Positions 16,109 to 25,424 are shown, counted from the first letter of the stretch. The stretch is DNA of 64,000 bases from Arenibacter echinorum (GCF_003259375.1 NZ_QLLN01000005.1:490362-554361); one strand, 5' to 3'. Program-made: numbers and translations. The notes: generated from the sequence alone by a model not told the origin.

Positions 16109-17833
16109 TCCAATTTGTCTATTCTTAAGCTCCTTTAATACCTTGGAAGGATACACTCCGGTCTTGGAATAAAATGCTCTGGAAAAGGATTCCCCTGTTT
16201 TAAAACCAAAGGTGTCCGCCAACCCCTGATAGTTGTATTTTAACAATTCAGGCTCACTGGAAAGCCTATCAATTGCCGTTGTGATTTTTAAATCCTTCAA
16301 GTAGTTCGGGAAACTCATTTCTTTGTAATGGTTAATAACAGTGGACAAATAGGAGGTGTTCGTATCCATTTCCTGTGCCAATTGAGCCATATCCAATTCT
16401 TTGCTTAAATAGTGGTCAGACTTTTCAAAAGCCTCCAATTTCATCAAAATATCATCTCTTATTTCTTTAGGTACAGATGTTGGATATTCCTCGACTTTGG
16501 GTGAAAGAGGTTTAGGCCGCTTAGATCCTGCCAATAATTCCTTTACTTTGGTTTTAGTCTTTTGGGCCTTAATATAGAAGTATACACCTATCAAGATTGC
16601 AAGGCTTGCCATTGACCCTAATACAAATATCCAAATACCTTTGGCCTTGAGTTGTTCCTCTGCTTTGCTTTTTTGACGCTTCAGATAAGGAATATCATAG
16701 GCAACAGTGGCCTGTTCTATAATTCCTTTTTGTTCCGATGTCATCACGCTATCAAAAAATATAAGTTTTTCAATGGCATCGATTTCACGTTTTTGATTCT
16801 CCTCCAAACTGTAATACATAACCAGCTGTTGGTAAACCTCTTTAATATTATCAAAGGGTTCCCGGGACGCGCCCACGATGGAATCGATTTGTTGAAAATA
16901 AGTTATGGCCTGTTTATTGTTACCTGAGTATTGAGCTATCTTGGCCAAATAATAAAGTTTGATCGCCTTGCTTTTTCCTTCCAATTGAAAGACATATTTT
17001 AGAAGAGTATCCCTCGCTATTTGATAGTCCCCTTCATAATAATCCAATTGAGCGCCCACCAGAACAAAATCACGGTATTCCATTTTGTCATTATTGGACA
17101 ATGCCTTATCAATGCCGGCTTTGTAATATTGCCGTGAGGAGTCCAATTGTGAAAGCCTTAGGTGGGCTAAGGCAAGATTGTACATCAAGATCATATAGTC
17201 ATTATAATACGTGTTTTCAAAGTCTTTTTCCTTTTTCAACACCTTTAATGACCTGGTGTAAATATCTGCTGCAGCATGAGGCTGGCCATTAAGGTTGCGA
17301 ATTGCAGCAATGGCCATGGAACATGTAAGTTGATCGTTAAGATTGTTTTTCTCTACCGCTAGATTATAAGCGGTAATGTAATTCTGCAGGGAAAGTTGAT
17401 AATCTCCTTTGTCATAGAAAATAATAGCCTTGAGTATATAACCAAAAGTGGGATATTCGAGATGGTCACTTTGAGCGGTAACCAAAATAATTGAATCGGA
17501 ATAGGAAATTGCTAATTCCGGTTCTTCAATAATAGTTCGGTAATAATAACCACTGGCAAGCTCCATTACGTTGGATTCGCTTTTAGCTTTATTGATATGG
17601 ACCTCGGTTAGATATCTTAGCTTTTGTAAATCACCATTTTCATAGGCTTCATCCTCCAAGTCCATAATGCTTTGATAGGTCGTATCCGATAAGTAATCCG
17701 TAGTCAATAAAAGAGTATCCTTGAGAAAGTTGGGTTCTTGAGCAAAGCAGACGCTCAATGTAGCAAACAACAAAACTAATATTGCCAAAGGGCTAAATCT
17801 ATAGACTCTATATTTGATTACGGTCCTAGTCAT
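16097..17833 (-). CDS. Membrane-anchored TPR / AraC-type transcription regulator
   Basis: 578 residues. A signal-anchor (about 14-31) is followed by TPR-like helical repeats (about 50-380), one transmembrane helix at 401-421 and a C-terminal AraC-type HTH domain (about 460-570, with MAQLAQEMDTNTSYLSTVINHY and LADTFGFKTGESFSRAFYSKTG). The topology puts the TPRs in the periplasm and the DNA-binding part in the cytoplasm, a one-component sensor common in Flavobacteriia. Its start overlaps the stop of the HlyD gene by one base (TAATG), so it is co-translated with the exporter. It probably senses an envelope or peptide signal and controls the cluster; the palindromic motif at three nearby promoters is the candidate target. 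Ligand not known. Confidence 0.85.
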   Translation of the reverse strand: MTRTVIKYRVYRFSPLAILVLLFATLSVCFAQEPNFLKDTLLLTTDYLSDTTYQSIMDLEDEAYENGDLQKLRYLTEVHINKAKSESNVMELASGYYYRTIIEEPELAISYSDSIILVTAQSDHLEYPTFGYILKAIIFYDKGDYQLSLQNYITAYNLAVEKNNLNDQLTCSMAIAAIRNLNGQPHAAADIYTRSLKVLKKEKDFENTYYNDYMILMYNLALAHLRLSQLDSSRQYYKAGIDKALSNNDKMEYRDFVLVGAQLDYYEGDYQIARDTLLKYVFQLEGKSKAIKLYYLAKIAQYSGNNKQAITYFQQIDSIVGASREPFDNIKEVYQQLVMYYSLEENQKREIDAIEKLIFFDSVMTSEQKGIIEQATVAYDIPYLKRQKSKAEEQLKAKGIWIFVLGSMASLAILIGVYFYIKAQKTKTKVKELLAGSKRPKPLSPKVEEYPTSVPKEIRDDILMKLEAFEKSDHYLSKELDMAQLAQEMDTNTSYLSTVINHYKEMSFPNYLKDLKITTAIDRLSSEPELLKYNYQGLADTFGFKTGESFSRAFYSKTGVYPSKVLKELKNRQIGRHL

Positions 17834-19128
17834 TATTGTGTATTTGACCAGAGATTTCTAAACTGATAAAAAATACGCTGTAGTAACGTTACCTCCTCTA
17901 AAATGATTTCGGCGCTGCCGATCATTTCCTGTTTAAATTCCAAAGTTCTACCGTATGAAGTCACTAAGTCCTTGATCTTTACATATACCACATAACCTTC
18001 ATTTTCGCCCGTTCTGGGGACTTCGGAAATTGTTTTTACTTCTCCCTTAAGGGACCCCCATTCGCGATAGGGATAGTTTTCCAATTTAATGATGACACGC
18101 TGACCCGGCCTTATCTTTCCTGAGTTTAGGATGGGTACCTGGCACCTTCCTAATAACCCTTGGTTTCTTAATGGAACCACCGTAAAAACTACCTGATTTT
18201 CCTTAACATTTTGATGTTTTCCCCAAACATCGAAAAAAGAGATCCGTCCGGCAATAGGGCTCGTTAATAAATATTGTTCCTCCCACTCGGTCAATGCAGA
18301 TATGAGTTCTTCTTGCTCCAATTCTAAAATGGAACCATGCGTATTCTCGTTTTTTAGTCGAGAATTATCGAACTGCATTTGAGTGTTCCGAATACTCGTT
18401 TCCACCATGCGTAATTGATTTAGTTCCTGTTCTAGATTCCCATATTCACGTTGGACTTTCAAATATTCCTTTTCCTTTTTTTCTAAATCACCAAGTGATA
18501 TGACTCCCTTTTTTAAAAGCTCTTGATATCGATCAAAATCAATTTGGGCTATTTCAAGGTCACGTTGAAGAACAATAATTTCTTCCTTTTTGTTTTTAAT
18601 GGCAGTGGATTGTCCAAGAAGTTGTTGTTTAAGTTCAGTTTCTTTCAACGCTTCGTTGTCCAGGGATCGATAAAATATAAGATTGCGATAGGCATTTAGA
18701 AATCTATTATAAAAAGGTCGAATCTGCCCGCTAAGCCTCAATTGGTTTGGGAATTGATATGATAAGGTCTGCGGTTTTAATACCAAAGGATATCCAGATG
18801 TCAGTTTTTGTTTTAGCATGACCATGTCCTTGGCTTCCCCAGTGTTTTCCAACACTCCTAAAATGTCACCTTTGGAAACTGTATCCCCTGGATTATAATT
18901 TACCTCGATTAATTTACCAGTCTGTTTTGCCCTTAAATGTACAGGTGGATCCAATGTGGTCAATACCACCGATGCTTTAATGCTCTCGTTAAAGGAGAAA
19001 AAAGAGGCAAACACTACAACAAGGACAAAAAAAGAAATCACCAATACTATTCCCCATTTAAGCATCCAATTGGATTCCCTACTTATATAGGCCTCTTTCT
19101 CATATATGTAAATACCCTGGTCTTCCAT
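17833..19128 (-). CDS. HlyD-family membrane-fusion adaptor of a peptide exporter
   Basis: 431 residues. One N-terminal membrane helix (about 25-46) is followed by a lipoyl-like half motif (HLRAKQTGKLIEVNYNPGDTVSKGDILGVLE), a long coiled coil (about 165-275), the second lipoyl half and a beta-barrel domain. Adaptors of this type bridge a C39-peptidase ABC exporter and an outer-membrane TolC channel; no TolC gene is nearby, so a chromosomal one is presumably used. The start is 5 bp after the exporter stop, and the stop overlaps the regulator start. Operon membership is therefore strong. Confidence 0.9.
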   Translation of the reverse strand: MEDQGIYIYEKEAYISRESNWMLKWGIVLVISFFVLVVVFASFFSFNESIKASVVLTTLDPPVHLRAKQTGKLIEVNYNPGDTVSKGDILGVLENTGEAKDMVMLKQKLTSGYPLVLKPQTLSYQFPNQLRLSGQIRPFYNRFLNAYRNLIFYRSLDNEALKETELKQQLLGQSTAIKNKKEEIIVLQRDLEIAQIDFDRYQELLKKGVISLGDLEKKEKEYLKVQREYGNLEQELNQLRMVETSIRNTQMQFDNSRLKNENTHGSILELEQEELISALTEWEEQYLLTSPIAGRISFFDVWGKHQNVKENQVVFTVVPLRNQGLLGRCQVPILNSGKIRPGQRVIIKLENYPYREWGSLKGEVKTISEVPRTGENEGYVVYVKIKDLVTSYGRTLEFKQEMIGSAEIILEEVTLLQRIFYQFRNLWSNTQ

Positions 19129-19133
19129 GTGTT

Positions 19134-21320
19134 CTATAATTGATTAAGGATTAGTTGATGATAAAAACCATTTAGTTCTACCAATTCCTTATGGCTGCCC
19201 TTTTCCACAATCTTTCCCTTGTCCATGACCAATATCTGATCTGCATTGCGCACCGTGGACAACCTATGGGCAACTAAGATTACCGTTTTGTCGACATAAA
19301 AAGACTTTAGGTTTTCAGAAATGACCTTCTCATTTTTGGCATCAAGGGCACTGGTCGCCTCATCAAAAAAGAGATAGTCTGGATTTTTATAGATGGCCCT
19401 TGCAATTAGCAGGCGCTGTTTTTCACCACCACTAAGGAGATTGCCATGTTCGCCTATCAAGGTGTCCAAGCCCAAGGGAAGATTCTCCACTAATTCGCTA
19501 AGATTGGCCATGACGACCACCTCGAACAATCTGTTCCGATCCGTAGGTCGGTTTGCCCTCGATTCCGTAATATTTCGTCCCAAAGTATCATTGAACAAGG
19601 AACTATCTTGAAGAACGGCACCACAATGTTCTCTCCATTTTTTCGTGTTCATAAATCTCAGGTTATCCTTTCCTATATTTATTTTACCCTTTACAGGTTC
19701 ATATAATTTGAGCAATAATTTTAGAAGAGTTGTCTTTCCAGAACCACTAGAACCAACAATAGCCGTAATTTTCCCTTTGGGAATGGTTAGCGTAATATTG
19801 TCCAACACCTTATGTGAAGTACTTTCTCCATAAACAAAATCGAGATTTGTAATGCCAATGTGTCCTGGTTCAATGATTTCGGTCTTGGCAATTGGCAAAG
19901 ACCCATTTTTTTCAGAATGGACTTCGGACAAACGCTTTAGGGAAAGGGTTGCACGTTGTAATCCTACTATAAAATCCAAAGTATTAGAAATTGGAATGGA
20001 AAGACTGCCTACAATAAATTGTATGGCCAACATAGTTCCGAGTGTAATTTCGCCATATACCACCGCTTTTGCGGACCAAAAAATTATGAAAATGCTGGTC
20101 ATTTCATTAAGAAAGGAACCTCCTTTGAGCTGGATCTGATCTAGTTTCAAGATATCTATCTTTAACCTGTACAACCTTCCTTGGACTTTCTTCCATTCCA
20201 TTTTGCGCCGACGTTCGGAACCATTCAGCCTTATATCACGAATAGCTGTTATCAGTTGGATCAAAAGCGACTGTTCCGAGCGGTTCAGATTGAATAGCTT
20301 ATGGTCAAGTAGAGCTTTACGTTTTAGAAACAATACGGTCCAACCCATAAAGAGCAAAGTGCCCAACATAAAAATTACCAAAATGTCAATATTGAAGTAA
20401 CCCAGTACAATTCCAAAGACCAAGATGCTGAACATATCAAACACAATGGAAAGGGAACGACCGCCCAAAAATTCGTCAATGCGATGGTGGTCATAGATTC
20501 GTTGCATAAAATCTCCCGTGGTCTTAGAATCAAAATAGGCAAAGGGCATAAGCAGCAATTTGTCCAAAAAATCGGAAATCATGGAAATGTTGATTTGAGT
20601 GGACATATGTAGTAACAGCCAGTCTCTAATAATCTCGGAGGCCAAACGAGTCAAAAAAAGAAAAATCTGGGCGATTACAACAAGGTGGATAAAACCAATA
20701 TTTTCAAAATCAATTCCATAATCCACAAGGCTCTGTGTCAAGAATGGAAGAAGCAATTGAATTGTGGTGGCAAGTAAAAGTCCAAGGCACAATTGGCCAA
20801 TATAAACCTTAAATGGCATTAAATATTTAATCAGGAAGCCTAACCCCGTGTGAGAGGTATCCTCTCCTGGGATGTTGGTAAAACTGTGGTTGGGTTCCAC
20901 TAGTAAAAGAATGCCTTTTTCATTGTCCGGGGATGCCCATTTCTGAATAAATTCCTTATGACCATATTTTGCTATCCCAATTGCGGGATCTGAAACATAT
21001 ACATACCCCTTAGTTGCCTTGTAGACCACGAGAAAATGATTGTTCTCCCAATGTGCAATAGCTGGCAATGGAACGTCATTCACCAATTCCTCGATATCAG
21101 ATCGTATTCCTATGGCGTCGATCCCGATGGTTTCCAAAGCCTCTGAAAGTCCTGCTAGCGATGCACCTCCCCTTCTAAGGTTGGAAATTTGTCTTAGATA
21201 CTCCAAATTATAATCCTTTCCGTAATGTTTGGTGATGATTTTTAGACATGCGGGACCACAATCCATTTGATCGAGCTGGCGGTAATTCGGAAAATGGCTG
21301 GTACCAAACTTCATCTGCAT
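19134..21320 (-). CDS. C39 peptidase-containing ABC exporter (PCAT)
   Basis: 728 residues. The N-terminal C39 peptidase has all expected residues: Q15, C21 (QMDCGPAC), H95 (WENNHFLVV) and D111 (VSDPAIG). Six membrane helices follow (about 160-430), then the nucleotide-binding domain with Walker A GSSGSGKT at 523-530, signature LLSGGEKQR, Walker B YLFFDEATSALD and H-loop LVAHRLST. Such proteins cut the leader off a double-glycine precursor and export the remainder. The peptide encoded at 15884-16009 is the evident substrate candidate. First gene of the operon with the adaptor and regulator; the shared palindromic motif lies 61 bp upstream. Confidence 0.95.
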   Translation of the reverse strand: MQMKFGTSHFPNYRQLDQMDCGPACLKIITKHYGKDYNLEYLRQISNLRRGGASLAGLSEALETIGIDAIGIRSDIEELVNDVPLPAIAHWENNHFLVVYKATKGYVYVSDPAIGIAKYGHKEFIQKWASPDNEKGILLLVEPNHSFTNIPGEDTSHTGLGFLIKYLMPFKVYIGQLCLGLLLATTIQLLLPFLTQSLVDYGIDFENIGFIHLVVIAQIFLFLTRLASEIIRDWLLLHMSTQINISMISDFLDKLLLMPFAYFDSKTTGDFMQRIYDHHRIDEFLGGRSLSIVFDMFSILVFGIVLGYFNIDILVIFMLGTLLFMGWTVLFLKRKALLDHKLFNLNRSEQSLLIQLITAIRDIRLNGSERRRKMEWKKVQGRLYRLKIDILKLDQIQLKGGSFLNEMTSIFIIFWSAKAVVYGEITLGTMLAIQFIVGSLSIPISNTLDFIVGLQRATLSLKRLSEVHSEKNGSLPIAKTEIIEPGHIGITNLDFVYGESTSHKVLDNITLTIPKGKITAIVGSSGSGKTTLLKLLLKLYEPVKGKINIGKDNLRFMNTKKWREHCGAVLQDSSLFNDTLGRNITESRANRPTDRNRLFEVVVMANLSELVENLPLGLDTLIGEHGNLLSGGEKQRLLIARAIYKNPDYLFFDEATSALDAKNEKVISENLKSFYVDKTVILVAHRLSTVRNADQILVMDKGKIVEKGSHKELVELNGFYHQLILNQL

Positions 21321-21380
21321 TCCAATTACAATATCTCAAAATAACCCAAAAATTCAGATGAACCTTTAGACTTTGAAGAT

Positions 21381-21395
21381 GGTTTATAAATGACG
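21381..21395 (-). promoter_or_regulatory. Palindromic motif upstream of the exporter operon
   Basis: GGTTTATAAATGACG; the core TTTATAAA and the ACG extension match the copies upstream of the peptide gene and rteC, with one arm of the palindrome degenerate. It lies 61 bp upstream of the exporter start on the minus strand. Confidence 0.45.
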
Positions 21396-21883
21396 ACCGA
21401 TTAGTCTTGAATAACTTTTACAGATAAAAATCGTACGAACTACTTATCGTACTCAAAAACCTATGCAATTCCTGCATGGAATTCTTGCAGGAAAAGTTGA
21501 TTGGGCGAACTAGCTAAATGAATTTATTCATTAAAATGTATTGTTCCAATTAGAAAAGGATACAAACTACTCAACGTATCCAATATCTATAAATCACTAG
21601 GATAATCTTTAAAAATGACTTCACTTACATTTAACTCCCAAAAAGATACAATAAATGTAGGAATTAACACAAGTAAATAATATTCAAAATTCAGATCGAT
21701 GCTAAAAATGTAAGGGTTAATAAAATTAGACTCCATCCGTCGCGAACATGTCGGAGGTCCAAATACTCAGACTAAGTACTACAAATGAACTCAAATGAGG
21801 TCATTTGGGTTCAAAATATATTAAAGTTTTGTTAAAAGTAAAAGTGAGCGTAAAGTGAGCGTAAAGATGTAATTTGTAAAACC

Positions 21884-21911
21884 AAAAAAGGCTCCCAATT
21901 TCTTGGAAGCC
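21884..21911 (-). terminator. Rho-independent terminator of tRNA-Val
   Basis: On the minus strand GGCTTCCAA ... TTGGGAGCC (21903-21911 with 21890-21898) is followed by six T residues, 16 bp after the tRNA 3' end. Confidence 0.8.
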
Positions 21912-21926
21912 TTGTCTTTGTTACCG

Positions 21927-22001
21927 TGGGCCCTACTGGGTTCGAACCAGTGACCCCCTGCTTGTAAGGCAGGTGCTCTGAACCAGCTGAGCTAAGAGCC
22001 C
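21927..22001 (-). tRNA. tRNA-Val (anticodon TAC)
   Basis: Complete cloverleaf on the minus strand: acceptor GGGCTCT/AGGGCCC (one G-U), D-arm GCTC/GAGC, anticodon arm CCTGC-CTTACAA-GCAGG with TAC, T-arm ACTGG-TTCGAAC-CCAGT, discriminator A. CCA is not encoded. The 3' end faces the peptide cluster and mobile-element side, the orientation in which tRNA genes serve as integration sites. Confidence 0.95.
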
Positions 22002-22098
22002 TAATTAATCAGTATTTAAAATCGCTTCCTAATTTCTCCAGAAGCGAGTGCAAATATAGAATAGTTTTTAATTTCCCCAAAGGAAAAAATAGAAAAAT

Positions 22099-23310
22099 TT
22101 ATACGATTTCTGCAACTACAAAAGTACTGCCCCCTACAAACACAAAATCGGTTTTATCCGCTACGCCCAAAGCAGCATTAACCGCTTCATTTACAGAAGA
22201 ATAAGCATTACCATTCAAGCCAAACTCCAAGGACCTGGTTTTGAGTACAAGTTCATCCAAACCTCTCTGAATGTTAGGTCTGCAAAAATAGTAATGTGCA
22301 TTTTTTGGAAAAAGAGGTAAAATTTGTTCCAAATTCTTGTCTTTTACAAACCCGATGACCAAATGGAGAGCGGTATATTTCTGTTGTTTTATTTGATCCA
22401 AAACAATGGACAAACCCTCCGTATTGTGGGCAGTATCACAAACCATCGTTGGGTTTTCACCAATAGTTTGCCATCTCCCCAGTAATCCGGTATTAGTAGA
22501 AACATTCAACAAGCCTTCAGCAATATGCTTCTCCCTAATGTCAAAACCCTTCAATTCCTTAATGGTGGCAACAACCCCCTTGACATTTTTCGCCTGGTAA
22601 CTCCCCAACAAGGAAGTTTTATAGTTTCCAGGGATTACCTCGCCTGCAAAAATTATTTTGGAGCCTCTTTCGCCAGCTATACTGTTAAAAACAGTGGCTG
22701 TTTCTTCCTGCAGTTCGCTGATGACCACTGGTATCCCTGGCTTAATGATTCCTGCTTTCTCAAAGGCTATTTTGGCAATGGTATCGCCCAACATCTCCAC
22801 ATGATCATAGCCGATATTCGTAATCAATGAAACTTCTGGGATAATTATATTGGTAGAATCCAAACGACCTCCCAGTCCAACCTCTACAATGGCAATATCA
22901 ATTTTTTCCTTTTCAAAATACTGAAAGGCCATTCCCACTGTCATTTCGAAAAACGAAAGGTCATGCGCCTCAAAAAAAAGTTTATTTTTCTTAATAAAAT
23001 CGACAACAAATTTTTTGCTGACCGGTGTCCCGTTAATCCTGATCCGTTCCCTAAAATCCTTTAAATGTGGAGAGGTATACAAACCGACTCTATAACCCGC
23101 CTCTTGTAGAATTGAGGCCAGCATATGACTACTGGATCCTTTCCCGTTGGTCCCAGCCACATGTATACTTTTAAATTTTCGTTCGGGATGGCCCAAATAT
23201 GCGGAGAGGGCCAGTATATTGTCCAACTTACCCTTAAATGCAGAAATTCCCTTTTGTTGGTACATGGGCAGTTGCGCGAACATCCATTCCAAAGTTTCCT
23301 GATAGGTCAT
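22099..23310 (-). CDS. folC: Folylpolyglutamate synthase / dihydrofolate synthase
   Basis: 403 residues. Mur-ligase-type ATP-binding loop GTNGKGS at 53-59, then the FolC segment GLYTSPHLKDFRERI and the central SLITNIGYDHVEMLGDT and FEKAGIIKPG. It adds glutamate to dihydropteroate or folates in the cytoplasm. Length is normal. It follows the TonB gene by 125 bp on the same strand, so it may share the upstream exbB-exbD-tonB transcript. The assignment as dual-function FolC is standard for Bacteroidota, which usually carry one copy. Confidence 0.95.
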   Translation of the reverse strand: MTYQETLEWMFAQLPMYQQKGISAFKGKLDNILALSAYLGHPERKFKSIHVAGTNGKGSSSHMLASILQEAGYRVGLYTSPHLKDFRERIRINGTPVSKKFVVDFIKKNKLFFEAHDLSFFEMTVGMAFQYFEKEKIDIAIVEVGLGGRLDSTNIIIPEVSLITNIGYDHVEMLGDTIAKIAFEKAGIIKPGIPVVISELQEETATVFNSIAGERGSKIIFAGEVIPGNYKTSLLGSYQAKNVKGVVATIKELKGFDIREKHIAEGLLNVSTNTGLLGRWQTIGENPTMVCDTAHNTEGLSIVLDQIKQQKYTALHLVIGFVKDKNLEQILPLFPKNAHYYFCRPNIQRGLDELVLKTRSLEFGLNGNAYSSVNEAVNAALGVADKTDFVFVGGSTFVVAEIV

Positions 23311-23435
23311 TTATAGTCGTCTGTTGAAGTTAGAACAAAGTGCCGTTGCAATACCTTCAATTAATCTAATTAAAAAAGTAAATGAATATGTAAAATTACT
23401 TTAGGAAAATTGATTTCGGGCAATGCAGAAAAACC

Positions 23436-24335
23436 TTATTCCCCTAATTTAAAATTCACCACTACAAAACCAACTTGTTGGCTAGGAGCATTGGAATCCA
23501 GGTTCCATTGGTGCATAAAAGCAGTTTTCTTGGCAGGTTCCATTAGACAGGGATGCGTATTGGTAGTCCCTTTTACCCCAGGGGTGGCACTAACCACTTT
23601 ACCATTTCGGTCCACAACAATTTTGACTACAACCATTCCTTCTTGATTGCATTCTTGTTGAACCTTGCCCTTATTCACCAAGGATCTTCCATTGAGTCCA
23701 TAACCTCCGGTACCACTGCCCGACCCGGGACTTCCGTAATAACTTGTTGCGTATGGATCGCCGTCTGGCTGGCCTTTATCCCCGGCCTTATTATCATCAC
23801 CTTCCCCTCCGGATGCAGTTCCTTCGGACTTATTTATACCTCCAATAAGCTCATCCAACTTGTTCTTTTTCGCCTGTTGCTCTTTCCTAACCTTTTCTTC
23901 GGCTTCCTTCTTTTCGCGAGCAACCCGCTCAGCTTCGGCCTGAGCCTTTTTGGCCGCCTCGTCAGCTTTGCGTTTAGCTTCCTGCTGCTGTTTAATTTTT
24001 ATGGATTCCTCGTTTTCTTGGGTAAGTAATTTTTCGGCAGGTTTTTCCTTGGCTACCTTTTCCTCTGGCACCTGTTCCACCACTTCTTCTACCTTCTCCT
24101 CTTGAACCTTGGGTTCTTTAATAGGAGTGTTTAGGGGTTCTGATTTAATCTTTTCTTTGGGCTGTACCCTGCCGCTACCAAAATCGGTTGTACCAAAATT
24201 GACGGAAATACCATTTTCTATTGGAGGATCCAAATAGGTGAGTCCAATATAAAAAAGCAATAGCAATAGTACACTCAACAGAATTGTGGTAAGTGTAAAT
24301 GATTTTTTCTCGTGTCTCGTGTTAAGTAATGACAT
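23436..24335 (-). CDS. TonB-family energy transducer
   Basis: 299 residues: one N-terminal membrane anchor (about 15-33), a long Pro/Glu/Lys/Ala-rich periplasmic spacer (about 60-165), a Gly/Ser-rich stretch, and a C-terminal TonB domain (QEGMVVVKIVVDRNGKVVSATPG...FVVVNFKLGE). It transmits proton-motive energy to outer-membrane TonB-dependent receptors such as the SusC proteins in this window. Its ATG overlaps the exbD stop by one base (TAATG), giving a tight exbB-exbD-tonB operon. Confidence 0.92.
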   Translation of the reverse strand: MSLLNTRHEKKSFTLTTILLSVLLLLLFYIGLTYLDPPIENGISVNFGTTDFGSGRVQPKEKIKSEPLNTPIKEPKVQEEKVEEVVEQVPEEKVAKEKPAEKLLTQENEESIKIKQQQEAKRKADEAAKKAQAEAERVAREKKEAEEKVRKEQQAKKNKLDELIGGINKSEGTASGGEGDDNKAGDKGQPDGDPYATSYYGSPGSGSGTGGYGLNGRSLVNKGKVQQECNQEGMVVVKIVVDRNGKVVSATPGVKGTTNTHPCLMEPAKKTAFMHQWNLDSNAPSQQVGFVVVNFKLGE

Positions 24336-24721
24336 TAATTTGGTCGCACTGCCAAAATAACCTTGTAATTATTTCTATTGGCAATATCCATTACGTTCAC
24401 CGCCTCTTTGATGGCAACGCTCTCTTCTGCCCTAAGAATAATAGTAGGTTTCTCCTGTCCTTTTAGTGCCTTTTTTAATTCAATTTCTATATACTGTCCG
24501 TTTATCTTCTCGTTGTTCACAAAATATTCCAGATTCTTATTGATGCTTACAGATACATTTTGGGTATTTGTAGATTTCCCTTTTGCTTTGGGCAACAACA
24601 GATCCAATGCATTGGGCGAATTTGCAGTTAGCATAAAAAAGATAAGCAATAGGAAAACTATGTCCGTCATAGAGGACATGCTAAAATCTGGACTAACTTT
24701 ATTTCTACCTTTTAGTTTCAT
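24335..24721 (-). CDS. exbD: ExbD/TolR-type biopolymer transport protein
   Basis: 128 residues: short cytoplasmic N-terminus, a single membrane helix with the conserved aspartate (SSMTDIVFLLLIFFMLT) and a periplasmic domain ending in ANRNNYKVILAVRPN. Forms the stator with ExbB and powers TonB. 10 bp after the exbB stop and one-base overlap with tonB. Confidence 0.93.
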   Translation of the reverse strand: MKLKGRNKVSPDFSMSSMTDIVFLLLIFFMLTANSPNALDLLLPKAKGKSTNTQNVSVSINKNLEYFVNNEKINGQYIEIELKKALKGQEKPTIILRAEESVAIKEAVNVMDIANRNNYKVILAVRPN

Positions 24722-24731
24722 TTGTTATGTT

Positions 24732-25424
24732 CTAAAGAGGTTCGTTCAATAAATCTAAAAATTCCACTGCATTGGCTTCCATTTTATGTACTACCTTATC
24801 CGTCCTGTTCACCAAATGATTATACCCTATGTAAGCAATAATACCTACAATAAGTCCCGCTACAGTAGTGGTCATTGCCGTATAAATACCGGAGGCCAAA
24901 GAACCCATTTCTGCCTGCCCGCCACTGCTTGCCATTTGATGGAATGCCAAAATCATACCAATTACGGTTCCCAAGAACCCAATCATTGGGGCTGCTCCGG
25001 CTACGGTGGCCAATACACTCACATTTTTTTCCAATTTATACACCTCCAGGGTACCTGCATTTTCTATAGCGGTATTAATATCGTCCAAAGGCTTCCCTAT
25101 TCTGGATATTCCCTTTTCCGTTAACCTAGCTACTGGCGAATCTGTCTGGGCACACAATATTTTGGCCGCATCCAATTTACCATTGGTAACATGGTCCCGT
25201 ATCTGGTTCATAAAATTGCTATCTATCTTAGAAGCTGCCTTGATTGCAAAAATCCGTTCAAAATAAATATACAGTGCCACAAAAAGCATTACAAACAAAA
25301 CACTTATGATCAAGATACTTCCTGTACCGCCATTAACTATTAAATCAATGACAGAAAGCGTCTTTTCCTCGGACACAACTCCCTCTAATCCTGTCTCTTG
25401 AGCCAGGTCTTGTATCAATAACAT
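24732..25424 (-). CDS. exbB: ExbB/TolQ/MotA-type proton channel protein
   Basis: 230 residues with three membrane helices; the first around 33-55, and the conserved pair in LATVAGAAPMIGFLGTVIGMILAF and GIYTAMTTTVAGLIVGIIAYIGY, the signature of ExbB/TolQ. A Gln/Glu-rich N-terminal extension precedes the first helix. First gene of the exbB-exbD-tonB operon. Confidence 0.93.
   Translation of the reverse strand: MLLIQDLAQETGLEGVVSEEKTLSVIDLIVNGGTGSILIISVLFVMLFVALYIYFERIFAIKAASKIDSNFMNQIRDHVTNGKLDAAKILCAQTDSPVARLTEKGISRIGKPLDDINTAIENAGTLEVYKLEKNVSVLATVAGAAPMIGFLGTVIGMILAFHQMASSGGQAEMGSLASGIYTAMTTTVAGLIVGIIAYIGYNHLVNRTDKVVHKMEANAVEFLDLLNEPL

Larger units (their letters stand above)
21321..21926. 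other. Intergenic region between exporter gene and tRNA-Val, rich in inverted repeats
   Basis: 606 bases without a convincing gene. Contents: the palindromic motif (21381-21395); hairpin GTACGA/TCGTAC (21433-21438, 21447-21452); hairpin TTCCTGCA/TGCAGGAA (21469-21476, 21486-21493); hairpin GGATAC/GTATCC (21558-21563, 21576-21581); inverted repeat GAACTCAAATGA / TCATTTGGGTTC (21787-21798, 21801-21812); an 11-bp tandem repeat AAAGTGAGCGT (21841-21862); and the tRNA terminator. This may be the end of the mobile element next to the tRNA. Confidence 0.5.
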
